From Sphaerolaimus hirsutus (lineage: Eukaryota > Nematoda > Chromadorea > Monhysterida > Sphaerolaimidae), in contig OZ038454.1 of the NCBI GenBank assembly GCA_964036195.1, forward strand, positions 21,996,315 to 22,060,314: 64,000 nucleotides of DNA, given 5' to 3'. Of the stretch, positions 1-12,674 are shown piece by piece. A program made the translations under genes and the position numbers. How positions within the stretch are numbered: position 1 is the first letter of the stretch; each line of letters begins with the position of its first letter. A model generated the notes under the pieces. The model was not told the origin of the DNA, did no database searches, and saw only the letters and a list, made by a program, of their open reading frames with translations.

Positions 1-1007
1 TGTTGGACAGTGGAAATTGTAGGAAATGTTTTAAATGGCAACAAAGCTTATCATGGAAAATGTCAATTTATTCATCATTTTGCACATAAACAACTTTTTT
101 AAAGTTTCAATTTCAACGCTTCACTTGACATCAAAAACAGACAGATAGACTCCATCACTGGAAAATTAGACAGGTAGTTGTCACTTTTAATTAATTTGTG
201 ACTTTACTCAGCTTACTTCTTTTGATGGGATCTACATACTATACAAAGTAAATACATACCATGTGATTTGAGAGATTTAACTTAGTATTTAATTAGTTGC
301 GGTATTTTAATAAATCCTACCATATTGTAGTTTTTGGAGAAGGCTGGAGCACCTTGGACCAGCGTCTGGATTATAGACGTTTTGCCAACGCATGGATCAC
401 CTGCATATTGTGTTAGAAATGCCTGCAGTGACGGCATGGAGTAATGGGACTGGCACCATTAGAGGTGCAAAGCAGAGTTGTTTAAAGTACTGAACTTTTT
501 CCAAAGTAAATGTATTCACAGAACAGAGTACAGAAAACGTAGTACATGCTGAGTACAGAAAACGTAAAGTGAAATGTTGTATTTTTACACTTTGTAAAAG
601 GAATAGCACAATCGCACTTTCAGCTTCAGCACCATTGATTTTGGGAAAACAATAATACCAGCAATTTTGGGCACCAGCACCATGGCATTTAGAAAATCTA
701 TTAAAATAAATCTCACCTGCTACTATTACTGGTATACGTGCAACAATGTTTCCTCCCTTCTGTAAACTGGCTACATTGCTACTTTGTCCTTGAAGTTGCA
801 TATTGTGTTGTGGTAGAAAATAAGCTTGGGTGTGGATTTAGAACTGTAGATTTTTGTGAAAATATTAGAAAATATAATATTATGAAGTATAATCTCAGAT
901 ATAGTCTCAAAAAGGAAAATATAATCTTTTTGTAGAATCCTGGGAAAATAAATAGGTAAATAAAAAGTATGATATTTTTTATTTTCATATCAAAGCATAA
1001 ATATACC
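1..1007. other. No gene or clear element
   Basis: AT-rich DNA with short accidental frames. A frame on the - strand at 397-801 lacks any recognisable motif. A CTCAGTACAGAAAACGTA duplication near 520-560 is the only local repeat seen. Confidence 0.5.
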
Positions 1008-1699
1008 ATATTTCTTCTAATAGAAGAGCGCTGTTCTGTTTTTTGTCAACTTTTTACCTGTCGTTATATTGGAGGTGCCATCTGATATAATGCTGCCTAT
1101 TTCTACTTCTATTTTTTCACCAATGTTTTTCACACATTGTTCATTTCAACATAATATTCTTAATGAAACATGAGCAACATTTTCATGTCAATTCGAACAA
1201 ACCCAAATGTGAAAACAACCCCTGAATCATAGCCCCAAACACCTTGGATGTTCTCACCACCATTTCTCAAATATTTTTGTGATTTGGCACTTTTAAAATG
1301 TAATTTTTGTACTGGAGCCTATAGGTGCCATTCTATTGGAGGCTGCCATTCTATTTTTTTATGAGTAAAAAAGTGCCGAAACCTGCCATTCTATTAGAGG
1401 AAACATGATAATTAAACATCTCTGGAAAACCTGGAGAAAATATCAATATCCTGTAATACATAGGTAGTTTGAATGCTAATTCAAATGTGAGAAAGAAAGT
1501 TGTGAGTATTTAGTTTAAACTCAGCTCAATGGAAGGTGGGTGGTTGCTATGGCAACTGTATGTAATGCAAGGCAAGTGTATGGCTGGCGCAGGGAACGAA
1601 TAGATTGTACTAAACACTGATGCACTCATTGGTGGGGGGGCAAATACCTACAACTTTTATACAACAGTGATTACATACCTCGAAATCCCCCCCCCCAAA

Positions 1700-2015
1700 T
1701 CAAGTGTAAAGAGAATGTAAGATGTAGAATGTCAAGTGGCAATTGTGTATCCAATTCTTATTTTTTCGTATCCAAATCTTTTGTTTTTGTTATCGACATA
1801 AGATTTGGATACGAAAACATGAGATTTGGATATGAAAAAAATGATTTGGATACACAATTGACACTTTACTTCACATTTGACACTTTACTTCACATTTGAC
1901 ATTTGACTTTGCATTTGACTTTACATTTGACACTTTACATTTGTCATTTGACTTTGCATTTGACTTTACATTTGACACTTTACTTTACACTTTACAGGGC
2001 TTGGGATTGCCACCT
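1700..2015. mobile_element. Introner-family element fragment
   Basis: The right end, CTTTACAGGGCTTGGGATTGCCAC then CTG, matches the right end of GPCR intron 7. Subterminal TTTGACACTTTAC repeats and a central inverted ATCCAAATCTTATG/ATAAGATTTGGAT motif tie it to the same family. The left terminus is not recognisable, so this copy is truncated or rearranged. Confidence 0.55.
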
Positions 2016-2423
2016 GACAAAATAAAATGTATCCTCAAAGGAATCAACAAGATCAATTTTCCCATTTCGCGCGGCTTGTAGGGCTCAACCTGACATGTCT
2101 TGCAAAAAGCTCGCAAAAATACTAATGTAAATTTTTAATCAAACTGTATCTACGGAGGACTTAGGTAACTGTATTTATCTGCCTTATCTAAATACTGGAC
2201 TGTCTGTCTAGTCTGTCTGGACTCTGGAGACCGGAACCATTATTTTTACCTAGCAGTCATTTCATTCAAAAGTGAAAATCTCAAGACTCCAGTATTTTCT
2301 TTGACTTGACATCTGAACAGAAATTGCCCACGTATATTTTTGCAGGTTCTTGACAGTTAATACGTTCTCAAAAACAACAACATTTATTCATTGCGAGCCC
2401 TCCCCTGTCCCGAACTCAATATA

Positions 2424-2708
2424 CCGTATTTGCTTGAATAATACCCCTGGGGAATTATTTTTCGTCAGACAGTTCTGAGTGGGGATTATTTAAGGGGGAA
2501 TTGTTAGTTCGTCAAAATTTTCAAGCATGTTTCTATCAACTCATTTCACGAAATATGCTTTATAAACACAATAACTTGCCATTTTTTTTAAAAATTGGCA
2601 CAACAAATTGAAAAAATCTCTTAAGGGAGAGTTATTCAGAGGGGATTATTATTTCGTCACTTGTCTAAGCGGGAAAGTTTCAAGGGGGAACTATTGAAGC
2701 AAATACGG
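2424..2708. mobile_element. CCGTATT palindromic MITE, diverged copy
   Basis: Inverted ends CCGTATTTGCTTGAATAATACCCC and GGGGAACTATTGAAGCAAATACGG, flanked by TA on both sides. Interior with GGGGATTATT/TTTCGTCA. A second copy of this subtype is at 62257-62567. Confidence 0.75.
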
Positions 2709-3008
2709 TATTTAGCACAGCCCCGCAGTGTGTCAGATCTTTTTATATCTATTTACCTAGGTATTTAGAATGTCAAATTTCACACATTTGTTACTAACGT
2801 GTCCTAAAATCTGAGATGAGCCGTGATATCTTCTTTCGCCTTCTATCTGACATTTCACAGACTTGAATCAGTGACCTCAGGCTTCAACAGTTCATTTTCT
2901 TTCCCGCGAATCTTTTCCAACGTCTCACAAAATAATACCCTGAATTTTTTCATTCATTTTTTTGGTCTTTTACCCCCTTCTAAATATAACTCGACTACCA
3001 TAACTGGG

Positions 3009-3600
3009 TATTTCCAAATTCTATCAAAATCATGTCGGAAAAACACTTGGCCACTGCAAATATTTATACAGACTGTCAACTCTGGTCGCAAATGGCGGGG
3101 CAATATTGTCTGTCATCCATAAAATAGTGAACGACCTTATTGGGGGCCTACACACTAGTTGACACATTTGTGTCAACTGGTCTGTGTCAACTCAGATTTC
3201 GGCTCCACATGTAGCAGGGCGATCTCCAAATGCACATGCGGCAATGTTGAAACATAAATATTACGGCTAGTGCATTCGGGAGTCGCTCTTCAACACGTGA
3301 AGCGGAAATCTGACTTGACACAAACCAGTTGACATGCATGTTTCAACTAGTGTCTGGGCCGCCATTTTATAGCATTTTGAAGACTGCCGCCGCGCACGCC
3401 ATAAACTGAACACTTCGCTGATGAACATTTCTGTTTCATTGACATTGGTAAATAGGTATTTTTTGGAGCATTCGTCATTTTCCAGTTTTATTGTATTTGT
3501 CGAGTAGCTAATTGGGTTGAGATGGGGAGATTGGTTACCCCCCCTGCCAAATGCTCCTGCCATATAAAACTACTCCAAGCCATGTTCTTAATATAAACCT
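3009..3600 (+). repeat. Duplicated host segment, copy A
   Basis: Collinear with 5305-6045: ATCAAAATCATGTCGGAAAAA, CTGTCAACTCTGGTCGCAA, then the CACACTAGTTGACAC element, and GTTGAGATGGGGAGATTGGT near the end. The two copies flank the TIR element 3604-5303. Copy B has an extra 161-bp hAT insert. Confidence 0.75.
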
Positions 3601-3603
3601 ATA

Positions 3604-5303
3604 TATGAGTCAGTCCACGAGTCGATGGCCAAAACTTGGACACACACAAAAAAAATTTATTTTCTTAAAGTGTTGCCTATATAGCACTGATAAAAAAATC
3701 ATACTTCATTTTTTCAATTTCCTCACATATAGCATAATCAAGCATTTTAACATGGAATGGTGACATCAGATGATTTAATTGTGATTCACGCCTTAACTGT
3801 CGCTGCGGAAAGGGCGTAGACACACACGGTTGCGAAGCTGCGAATTTGCTCTTTCAGAAACTACAGATTTTTTGGGGGGTATCCCTGAGGTCACATATAC
3901 CTAAGAAATGAAAATGTGCCAGCAGAAGATGGAATGGCCGCTTCTATTGCAATTCATGCCTTAATGGTGGCTGCAGAAAGGGGGTAGACACATGCAGTTG
4001 CAAAGCTAAGAATGTGCTCTTTCAGAAACTACAGATTTTTTGGGGGTATCCCCAAGGTCACATATATCTAAGAAATGAAAACGTGCCAGCAGGAGATGGA
4101 ATGGCCGCTTCTATTGCAATTCCCCTGCTGGCATGTTTTCGTGCGGTATATGTTACCTCAGGGATACCCCCCAAAAAATCTGTAGTTTCTGAAAGAGCAA
4201 ATTCTTAGCTTAGAAAGCATGTGTGTCTACCCCCTTTCCGCAGCGACCATTAAGGTGTGAATTGCGATAGAAGCTGCCATTCCGTCCCCTGCTGGCACAT
4301 TTTCGTTTCTTATGCATATGTGACCTCAGGGAAACCCCCCAAAAAAATCTGTAGTTTCTGAAAGACCAAATTCTTAGCTTCACAACTGCTTGTGTCTACC
4401 CCCTTTCCGCAGTGACCATTAAGGCGTGAATCGCAATAGAAGCGGCCATTACATCTCCTGCTGGCACATTTTCATTTCTTAGGTATATGTGACCTCAGGG
4501 ATACCCCCCAAAAAGTCTGTGGTTTCTGAAAGAGCACATTCTTAGCTTTGCAACTGCGTGTGTCTACCCCCTTTCCGCAGCGACCGTTAAGGCGTGAATC
4601 GCAATAGAAGCGGTCATTCCATCCCCTGCTGGCATGTTTTTGTTTCTTAGGTATATGTGACCTCAGGGAAACCCCCCAATAAGTCTGTGGTTTCTGAAAG
4701 AGCACATTCTTAGCTTTGCAACCGTGTGTGTCTACCCCCTTTCTGCAGCAATGGTTAAGGCGTGAATCGCGATAGAAGCAGCCATTCCATCTCCTGCTGG
4801 CACGTTTTTGTTTCTTAGGTATATGAGACCTCAGGGAAACCCCCCCAAAAAGTCTGTAGTTTCTGAAACTGCACATTCTTAGCTTCGCAACCGCGTGTGT
4901 CTACCCCCTTTCCGCAACAATCGTTAAGGCATGAATCACAATAGAATTGGGTGGACTTGCCTCTGCCAGCACGTTTCCATTTCTTAAGTATAAAATGGTC
5001 ACTGAACATGCTATAGCGGGCTGTGGATTCTGATAGAGGACAGTCTGGGCTTTGCAATGGTATAAAATGTAGCTATTGTACCTTTATAGTTGGGTGCCCA
5101 ATAGTGAATAATGTCAGAAATGCCCAATTTTGGAAATTTTCACCTTCAAGTATATGCGATATATACAAATGGAAATTTTACATGTATTTCATAACTCAGT
5201 GGACCCATTGGAGTACCTTAGGACCATTTTTGCAATTTTCAATTTTTTACCGGTGTCCAAGTTTTGTTCCTGGAGTGGCCATTGACTCGTGGACTGACTC
5301 ATA
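3604..5303. mobile_element. 1.7-kb TIR element with an inverted internal array
   Basis: Terminal inverted repeats: ATGAGTCAGTCCACGAGTC... on the left and ...GACTCGTGGACTGACTCAT on the right, followed inward by AACTTGGACAC/GTGTCCAAGTT. Inside are units of about 160-180 bp containing CTTTCAGAAACTACAGATTTTTTGGGG. Two units face right (from about 3778), then about five face left (to about 4960). The long frame seen on the - strand is tandem-repeat sequence, not a gene. Confidence 0.7.
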
Positions 5304-5304
5304 A

Positions 5305-6045
5305 AAAATTCCATCAAAATGATGTCGGAAAAAACTCTTAGCCACTGTAAATATTTATACAGACTGTCAACTCTGGTCGCAACTGGCGCAGCAATATTGT
5401 CTGTCACCCATAAAATAGTGAATGACCTTATTGTGGGCCTGCACACTAGTTGACGCGCGTGATCTGTGTCAACTCAGATTTTGGCTTCATGTGTAGCAGA
5501 GCGATCACCCAATCACGGTTGGTTTTATAAAAATCATTTGTATACTAATTGTATAAAAATTGTATAAAAATGTATTTTATTATTATTTTATTCTTATTTC
5601 TTTTTATTTTATTTTATTCTAAAATTTTCCATTTTATTTGTATTTTATTTGTTTCTGAGATTTTGCCAACCGTGCTCCCAATGCACATGCGGCAATGTTC
5701 AAACATCAATATTACGGCATGTGCATCCGTGAGTCGCTCTGCAACACGTGAAGCCAAAATCTGACTGAGACAGACCAGTTGACATGCATGTGTCAGTTAA
5801 CTAGTGTGTGGACTGCCATTTTATAGCATTTTGAAGACTGAACACTGACGCACGCCATAAACTGAACACTTCTCTGATGAAAGTTTCTGCTTCACTGACA
5901 TAGGTTGGGCGCTTTTTTGAAGCATTTGTCATTTTCCAGTTTTATGTTATTTGATGAGTAGCTAATGGGGTTGAGATGGGGGGATTGGTGACCCCCTGAC
6001 AAATGCTCCAGCCAGATACAACTACTCCAGGCTATGTTCTTTATA
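5305..6045 (+). repeat. Duplicated host segment, copy B
   Basis: Matches 3009-3600 in the same orientation with point differences and the insertion 5514-5674. Each copy contains a palindromic element with inverted CACTAGTTGAC ends. Confidence 0.75.
5514..5674. mobile_element. hAT-type MITE (CACGGTTGG), 161 bp
   Basis: Ends CACGGTTGGTTTTATAAAA and GATTTTGCCAACCGTG with octamers CACCCAAT and CTCCCAAT. The duplicated host segment at 3009-3600 lacks this insert and reads GATCTCCAAATGCAC at the site, giving an empty-site comparison. The family is that of 45054-46232. A partial copy lies at 15975-16166. Confidence 0.8.
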
Positions 6046-6047
6046 TA

Positions 6048-6440
6048 CCGTATTTCCTCGAAATACCCCCAGACGGTTTATTTTTTCAGAGTGGAAGTTT
6101 TGAGGGGGGTATTTCGAGGGGGGGTTTATTATTTCGTAAGAAATTTTCACGAAATTCATAGTAAAGAGTACGCTTTTATATACACAAAACAGGCAATCAA
6201 CGTGTCCAAGTAGGGTATAATTGAACATATCAACGTCTATCGCTACACAAACTAGGATGTGTAGCTGCGATGCAAACTGCGACCAATATATACATAATGT
6301 ACACTGCATACATCATGTACATCATTCCAGATGGGGGTATTTCGAGGGGGGGGGGTAATTTTTTACCCAGCCCAAAAACACCTGGGGGTATTTCGAGGGG
6401 GGGTTAATTCAAGGGGGGGGGGTAAATCGAAGAAATACGG
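6048..6440. mobile_element. CCGTATT palindromic MITE
   Basis: Ends CCGTATTTCCTCGAAATACCCC and GGGGTAAATCGAAGAAATACGG. Subterminal long G or C runs separated by TATTTCGAGG. The core has a CATACATCATGTACATCATTCC motif shared by the 39340, 49600 and 51577 copies. A TA target is inferred from other copies. Confidence 0.8.
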
Positions 6441-6994
6441 TGTATCGTATTATTACGAAATACCGCCACTGGGGTTTATTATTTTGCCAGCAAATTTTGC
6501 GGGGGTCTATTTTTTTGCCAGAAATTTTATGAAATTCCACATATTTATGATGGAAAAGTGATGGAAATTCTACATATCCAGTGATGGAAAAGCGCCGTGA
6601 CGTTGGCGCTTGGCGCTAGCGCCAAAGCAAAAAGCGCCATAGCGCTTTTGGCGCTTGGCGCCATTATGCTGTGGCGCTATTGGCGCTTGGCGCTGTCCAT
6701 CGGTGCCGCCTGGAGCTGAGATTTAAAAAAAGCGCCAAAAAAGCGCCACCACCAGACAGCGAAAAACGCACAGAATTTGCATTTTTATCAATTTACATCC
6801 ATACCAGACATGTGGCAGTACTTTGTGATGTTACTTTTAGCAAAACAATGGCTATGAAGCCGATGAGACAGCATTATAAGTGGTGATATCTGCCAAAGAA
6901 ATCCATTTATATTTAGACTCATCACATATTGTTTTTGTCGAACATGTGTGATTTCAAGTGAATTTGGGCATCGAATAGTGCTTAAATAAGGTTA

Positions 6995-7419
6995 GCGTAT
7001 TACCTCGAAATACCCCCATGGGGGTTTATTATTTCGCCAGCAAATTTTGAGGGGGGGGGGTTAATTCGAGGGGGGGTTATTTGAGGGGGGTCTATTATTT
7101 CGCCAGAAATTTTACAAAATTCCCCATATTCAGACGTAGAAAAATACAACATTGTCAGAGGCGTATGAGTGTTTATAGGCATATACTACTGTATATACAC
7201 ATAAACCCTTCCCTAACATCACTCAGTCATCGGTTTTAACGTGTGTTCTGCATAATACAGTTCGCACACTGTGTTATTTGTTGTGTAGATGCTGTTTACA
7301 CTGTATTGGGGGTGGGGGTATTTTGAGAGGGGGGGTTTATTATTTCCCCAGCCCATTTTGAGGGGGGGGGGTTAATTCGAGGGGGGTGAATTCAAGGGGC
7401 ATAATTTGAGGTGATACGG
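6995..7419. mobile_element. CCGTATT palindromic MITE
   Basis: Ends GCGTATTACCTCGAAATACCCCC and GAGGTGATACGG. The core GTGTGTTCTGCATAATACAG...TTTGTTGTGTAGATG belongs to the subtype also present at 7831, 10907, 13396 and 22438. Confidence 0.75.
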
Positions 7420-7830
7420 TATAAGAGAAGGCTGCATTGGGAGTGTTTCACACTCTGGAAGTATACGTGCGACAGGGGTTAGGTAGGGGGGTGGGGGTAT
7501 CCTTCACACTAGTATGAACAAATGGAGGGTTTTACAGAAATAAAAGCACAAAACTAATTAAAACAACCAACAATGTCTATCTGTGTGTGAAATTGTAAAC
7601 CAATGCACAAAAAATTGCAAAATACCTAGTGAACAAGTAGTAAAAAGTTAAAACTGTCTTGATGCAAAAAGTTAAAAGCAGACTGTTAAATGATGATGAA
7701 ATTAAAAATGGATGTCTGCATTTGAATTCTGGGAGCAGCCTAAAACAATAGAACTTTTACCTATATTTCCCGAACTACTCTACATTTACTTTCAATTCAC
7801 TTGTCATAGAGAGACACTCTTTAGTAAATA

Positions 7831-8190
7831 CCGTATTACCTCGAAATACCCCCAGGGGGTTTATTATTTCGCCAGCAAAATTTGAGGGGGGGATAATTCG
7901 AGGGGGGGGGGTCTATTATTTCGCCAGAAATTTTCGGAAATTCCCCATACGCAGACGTAGAAAAATCAAACAATTACATAGATTTGTATGTGTTTGTAGG
8001 CATATCAAACTGTATATACACATAAACCCTTCCCTAACGTCACTAATTCATCAGTTTTAACGTGTTTTTTGCATTGTACAAATCACAAACTGCGGTATTT
8101 GTCATGTACGTTCACGTTACACTCAATTTTAGGGGGGGTATTTCGAGGGGGGGGGTTAATTCAAGGGGGGGTTAATTCGTGGTAATACGG
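7831..8190. mobile_element. CCGTATT palindromic MITE
   Basis: Ends CCGTATTACCTCGAAATACC and TTCGTGGTAATACGG, flanked by TA. The core has CATAAACCCTTCCCTAACGTCAC and GCGGTATTTGTCATGTACGTTC, almost identical to 22438-22880, so these copies are young. Confidence 0.8.
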
Positions 8191-8399
8191 TAGGTCTGAA
8201 GATGTACTTGGTGTGAAAAAGAGTAGGTTCTCGCATTGGATGGAAGCTGGTACAAAAATACCGAAGCTTTTTACAATGTTTTCTAGGAATGCTTTTTGGG
8301 TACAATGAGGGTATTGCTAGTGGTTTAGGAACTACTTAATACAGCTTACACAATACGATAATTACGAATATGCGATGCTGAGAATTGTGTGTGCATCAT

Positions 8400-8590
8400 A
8401 AGAAGCGAAATCGTTTTGGCGCTGGCGCCATTGCCTCCTGACGCCGTGGTCCAGAAAAGCGCCATGGCACTTTTGGCGCTTGGCGCTCAAACGCTCTGGC
8501 GCCATTGGCGCTTGGCGCCGTGGTCCGAAAAGCGCCATGGAGCTTTTGGCGCTTGGCGCCAACATCCTGGCGCTTTTTCCATCACTAGTC
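8400..8590. mobile_element. GGCGCC-family MITE fragment
   Basis: Arms with GGCGCTTGGCGCC motifs ending GCGCTTTTTCCATCACTA at about 8588. The left terminus is missing. It is directly followed by a GGGACCGGGAC repeat block to about 8712. Confidence 0.65.
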
Positions 8591-8853
8591 GGGACCAGGA
8601 CCGGGACCGGGACTGGGGTTTCGGAAACGGGACAGGCTTTTTCAATTGTCGGGAGCAGGACCGCGACTGGGGTGTCGGTCCCGAAAATTCCCTCAGTCCC
8701 GACAATTGCTGAACCATGTATGGGGACCATACGCATACACTGGGGACTATTTACCAAACCATAAAAATAAGCTGTGATATGTTAGTGTGGAAAAAATGTA
8801 CAGCCAATGTGCTTAGACATAGTATTTACACTGTGTGGAACACCACTCTCAAC

Positions 8854-9617
8854 CAGAGTTGTTAAAATACCGGTATTTTTGTAAAGTGTAAGTGTAAGTG
8901 TAAATACACTTTCCAAATTTTGAGTATGGATACCAAAAGTGTAAGGTATTTTAAAAATACCTAGGAAAGTGTAAAAAAAAGTGTAAGTGTAAAATTTTTT
9001 TGAAAGAGCACTCACTGTTGAGCATTAGAAAACACCGCTGTTCTCATCTTTAGATTTATTTATTTATCATTTTCATGCATTATTTCACATTTTACAGCCT
9101 TTTATGAAACATTTCAGACTGTAACAGATACTGTAGTGGTATGAAGTTCCCTAATAATGGCAGTTTTTCAGTGCTGATATTTTACTGATTAAGCAATGCG
9201 ATACACACTGTTTAAATGCAAGAATGGATATGCAGCCAATGTCAATGCAAAAGTTGACTTTGTGTCCAGCTGGTGAATTTCCATTGATCTTGTCCTTTTT
9301 ACAAAAGTATGATTAAACTGTAGAATACCATGAGTACTGATCAAAGGTTGTAAATAGATCAAAGGATAATTGTACATTTGCCATATTTTCTACATTCAAT
9401 GCATTTTTTGTACATGACCCTATTTTATGCTTTCTCAAAAGCATAAAAGAGGGCCATCTGAAAGAAAAAAATTACACTTTCTGTACCCGGGTATTTTGCC
9501 CAGGAAAGTGTAAAAAAAGTGTATGGGTATTTTATGAAAGTGTAAGTGTAAGTGTAAATATAAATACCCACTTACCCGTGTATTTCAGGTAAGTGTAAAT
9601 ACACTTTCGCAACTCTG
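8854..9617. mobile_element. hAT-type MITE (CAGAGTTG), 764 bp
   Basis: Ends CAGAGTTGTTAAAATACC and CGCAACTCTG with a perfect 8-bp duplication CTCTCAAC (8846-8853, 9618-9625). Subterminal AAGTGTAAGTGTAAATAC repeats and their complement. No transposase frame. Confidence 0.85.
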
Positions 9618-9667
9618 CTCTCAACCTATTAGCTTCTCTTATAATATTTTTCATCTGTAGTCAGTAC

Positions 9668-10314
9668 TAGGGTGTCAAAAAAATTTTTTACGGAAAACGG
9701 AAACGGTAAAAAAAATTTAGCAGCCGGAAAACGGAACGGAAAACGGAAAAAAATTTGCACTTGGCGGAAAACGGAAACGGAAACGGAAAAATTTTTTCAG
9801 TGGCCGGAAAACGGAAAAAGGGGCCAGAAAAACGGAAACGGAAAAATGAAATTTGCATGGAAATGGAAAAATTTGCTGAAATTTTGCCAGAAAATGGATA
9901 AAATTTGCTAAAATTTTGCTGGAATTGGAAAAAATTTGCTGAAAATTTGCTGGGAACAGAAAAAATTTACATAATTGACAATCTACATGAATTTTTTCCC
10001 AGTTTGGATGGAACAAAAAACAGAAAGTTGAGCCAAAAAAAGTAAAATGAGGCGGCAAAACAGAAAATTGAGGCGGAAAACGAAAAAAAGGCGGAAAAAC
10101 TGGAAATTGAGCCGGAAAACAGAAAACAGGCGGAAAAACTGAAATTTTAGCCGGTAAACGGAAAATGAGCCGGAAAAACGGAAACGGAAAAAAAAGTGGC
10201 CGGAAAACGGAACGGAAAACGGAAAAAAAATTTCAGCAGCCGGAAAACGGAACGGAAAACGGAAAAAATTTGCCTGCGGAAAACGGAAATGGAAAACGGA
10301 AATTTGACACCCTA
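9668..10314. mobile_element. hAT-type MITE with GGAAAACGG minisatellite body, 647 bp
   Basis: Inverted ends TAGGGTGTCAAA and TTTGACACCCTA with a perfect 8-bp duplication GTCAGTAC (9660-9667, 10315-10322). Almost the whole body is a degenerate purine repeat (CGGAAAACGGAAACGGAAAA), so one strand is strongly purine-rich. It is not coding; frames through it are repeat artefacts. Confidence 0.9.
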
Positions 10315-10439
10315 GTCAGTACCACTAAAAAATTCTGGGACTGGGACTGGAATATTTTTTTCTCAGTACCGGGACCGGGGCCGACCGGGACCGCCCCAGT
10401 CCCGACTTTTTGCCGAATCATGTACCCATGTACCGGGAC

Positions 10440-10665
10440 TAGTGATGGAAAAGCGCCATGGCGCTGGCGCCTGGCGCTAGCACCAAAGAAAAAAGCGTCA
10501 TGGCGCTATTGGCACTTGGCGCTAAAATGCTCTGGCGCCATTGGCGCTTGGCGCCGGTATCCGGGAAAGCGCCATGGCGCTTTTGGCGCTTGGCGCCATT
10601 TTCTTGTGGCGTTATTGGCGCCTGGCGCTGGCATTTTAAATGGCGCCAAAAAAGCGCCAACCATG
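10440..10665. mobile_element. GGCGCC-family MITE fragment
   Basis: Starts TAGTGATGGAAAAGCGCC after a GGGACCGGGGCCG block (10335-10440). It fades out in GCGCCAAAAAAGCGCCAACC, without a right terminus. Confidence 0.6.
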
Positions 10666-10906
10666 ATTATAACAATTATTACAATACAGTGAAAATCCGC
10701 AATCCAGTTGATCAATTTTGAGAACAACTGAATAAATATTGATAAATATAGGTAAGGGTGTTAGGGGACATAAATATATATTAAATATTGATTAGGTAAA
10801 ATTTGGTGACAAATGTAAGACAATTTCCTCGAATTATCCCTCCCTTGATTTAACCCCCCTCGAAATACCTCCTATCTTTAATAACGTACATCATGTATTC
10901 AATGTA

Positions 10907-11339
10907 CCGTATTACCTCGAATTATCCCCCCCCTTGAATTAAACCCCCCCCCCCCCCTCGAAATATCCCCCCTAAATTTCGGCTGAGGAAATAATAAACC
11001 CCCCCCCCTCGAAATACCCCCCCTAAAATTGAGTGTAACGTGAACGTACATGACAAATACCGCAGTTTGTGATCTGTACAATGCAGAACACACGTTAAAA
11101 CTGATGATTAAGTGACGTTAGGGAAGGGTTTTTGTGTATATACAGTAATATATGCCTATAAACACATTTAAATCTATGTGATTGTTCGATTTTTCTACGT
11201 CTGCGTATGGGGAATTTCCGATAATTTCTGGCGAAATAATAGACCCCCCCTCGAATAAACCCCCCCTCGAATTATCCCCCCCCCTCAAATTTTGCTGGCG
11301 TAATAATAAACCCCCTGGGGGTATTTCGAGGTAATACGG
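10907..11339. mobile_element. CCGTATT palindromic MITE, nested in an older copy
   Basis: Ends CCGTATTACCTCGAATTATCC and TTTCGAGGTAATACGG. Flanking sequence is a split older copy: AATTTCCTCGAATTATCCC...CATCATGTATTCAATG (10824-10906) and CATGATGTATTATTTGC from 11342. Confidence 0.8.
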
Positions 11340-11413
11340 TACATGATGTATTATTTGCTGCCAATTTCCATAGCAAATACATATAGAGTACTTTGTATAT
11401 GTATATATGCATA

Positions 11414-12674
11414 TAAACTGGTGGAAAATATAAATGGGAAAATCAGTCAATTGTATTTTACAAATCCCACATGCAAGCTGTTAGGCTTTCATTTTGTGTG
11501 AGGGTGCCCCCAAGTATTTACTATATATACCCTAGGGGACACCCCCCTCAGGCCACCATTGATGCATAAAAAATTTTTTTCATGTTTTCTTCTGGCAAAT
11601 ATAAATGGGAATTCCATACAAATTTTTGTTCCCGATGAAACAAACATTTTTGATACAATTTTTTCTGGACATTTGAGTTCAAAAAGTTTTTTTGACATTG
11701 GTAGATTGTAATTATGTGCTTCTTTTCTACCCACTCAGAACCCCCAGAAGACCCACACAATGAAGGCATTGTTGATCAAACATGAAATTTTTTTTGAGAA
11801 AAACATAGGTTTGAAAAAGTGGACAATCCACTATCCCAAGCTATTCATGGAGCACATGGGGGCCAGAATTGGCTTGTTTGCAGTCAGGGGCAATATATGG
11901 CTGCTCCTGGGCCCCGTTTTTGCATTCAAGTATTTTTTATAGCTAACAATAAAAATGGCCCTGCGTAAAGGGGGCACTCGCCCAACAGCGTGTCCAGCGC
12001 CTGCAGTGTCTTGACGCAAATGACAAAATACCTGTGCCCATTCAATGTGGACACTAATTATTTGATAAAAACCTATAGGGGCCAATGGGCAATGTGTCCT
12101 GTATCTAGTGTGACTGGGCCAAACAAATAAAGAGGTCATGCCCAGAAAATTGAAAATCACAGTTTTCCAATCACAACCACAATTTTGATAATCACAGAGT
12201 TTAAAATCATTGTTGTCATGGTTTTGTGATCCATGCCTGCTTGCTGGGGGCAAGTTTTGTCAGGGTGAGTGGACCAGGTGCCAAATTTTACTCCCAACTG
12301 ACCAGCAGTCAAAAAATGGCTGTGGGTAAGCCATAAGAAATTTTTATTTTATTTGAAAAGGCACCAACACAAGTGTATTCATCACTTGTGTTGGCAGCAC
12401 AAAAAAATTGGCTGTGCACTTTACTGCAGCTGTATTTTGTGTGTTTTTTGAAAATTCCCATTTATATTTGCCGGGTAAAAATTGGAAAAAAACATTCATC
12501 AATCTGTAGCAGCAGAACAGGGGGGTGCCATGGGGTGCCACTTGGCATATATGTAGGCAAATGTTGTGGGCACCCCCACAATAAATGGCAGCTGTATTGG
12601 GCTGCACGTTTCCTTGTGAGATAGTTATGAAAAATGAAGTACCTGATTTCCCGTTTATATTTTCCACCAGTTTA
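11414..12674. mobile_element. TIR element with CTGGTGGAAAATATAAA ends
   Basis: Left end TAAACTGGTGGAAAATATAAATGGG and right end CCCGTTTATATTTTCCACCAGTTTA are inverted. Further paired motifs (GGGTGCCCCCAAG/GTGGGCACCCCCAC, CATTTATATTTGCC) lie inside. It lies between halves of an older CCGTATT element, of which 12676-12748 is the right piece. No transposase frame found. Confidence 0.65.

Noticed and set aside
4472-5057. 134-codon frame on the - strand with a repeated peptide
   Set aside because: It follows the 160-180-bp internal repeat units; the apparent peptide repeat is the DNA repeat translated.
8362-8764. Several overlapping frames of 70-130 codons on both strands
   Set aside because: They are translations of GGCGCC and GGGACCGGGAC repeats (Ala/Arg/Trp-rich low complexity) and recur at every copy of the MITE.
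9672-10692. Frames up to 175 codons rich in Lys, Asn, Gly
   Set aside because: Translations of the GGAAAACGG minisatellite in a MITE with intact ends and 8-bp duplications.
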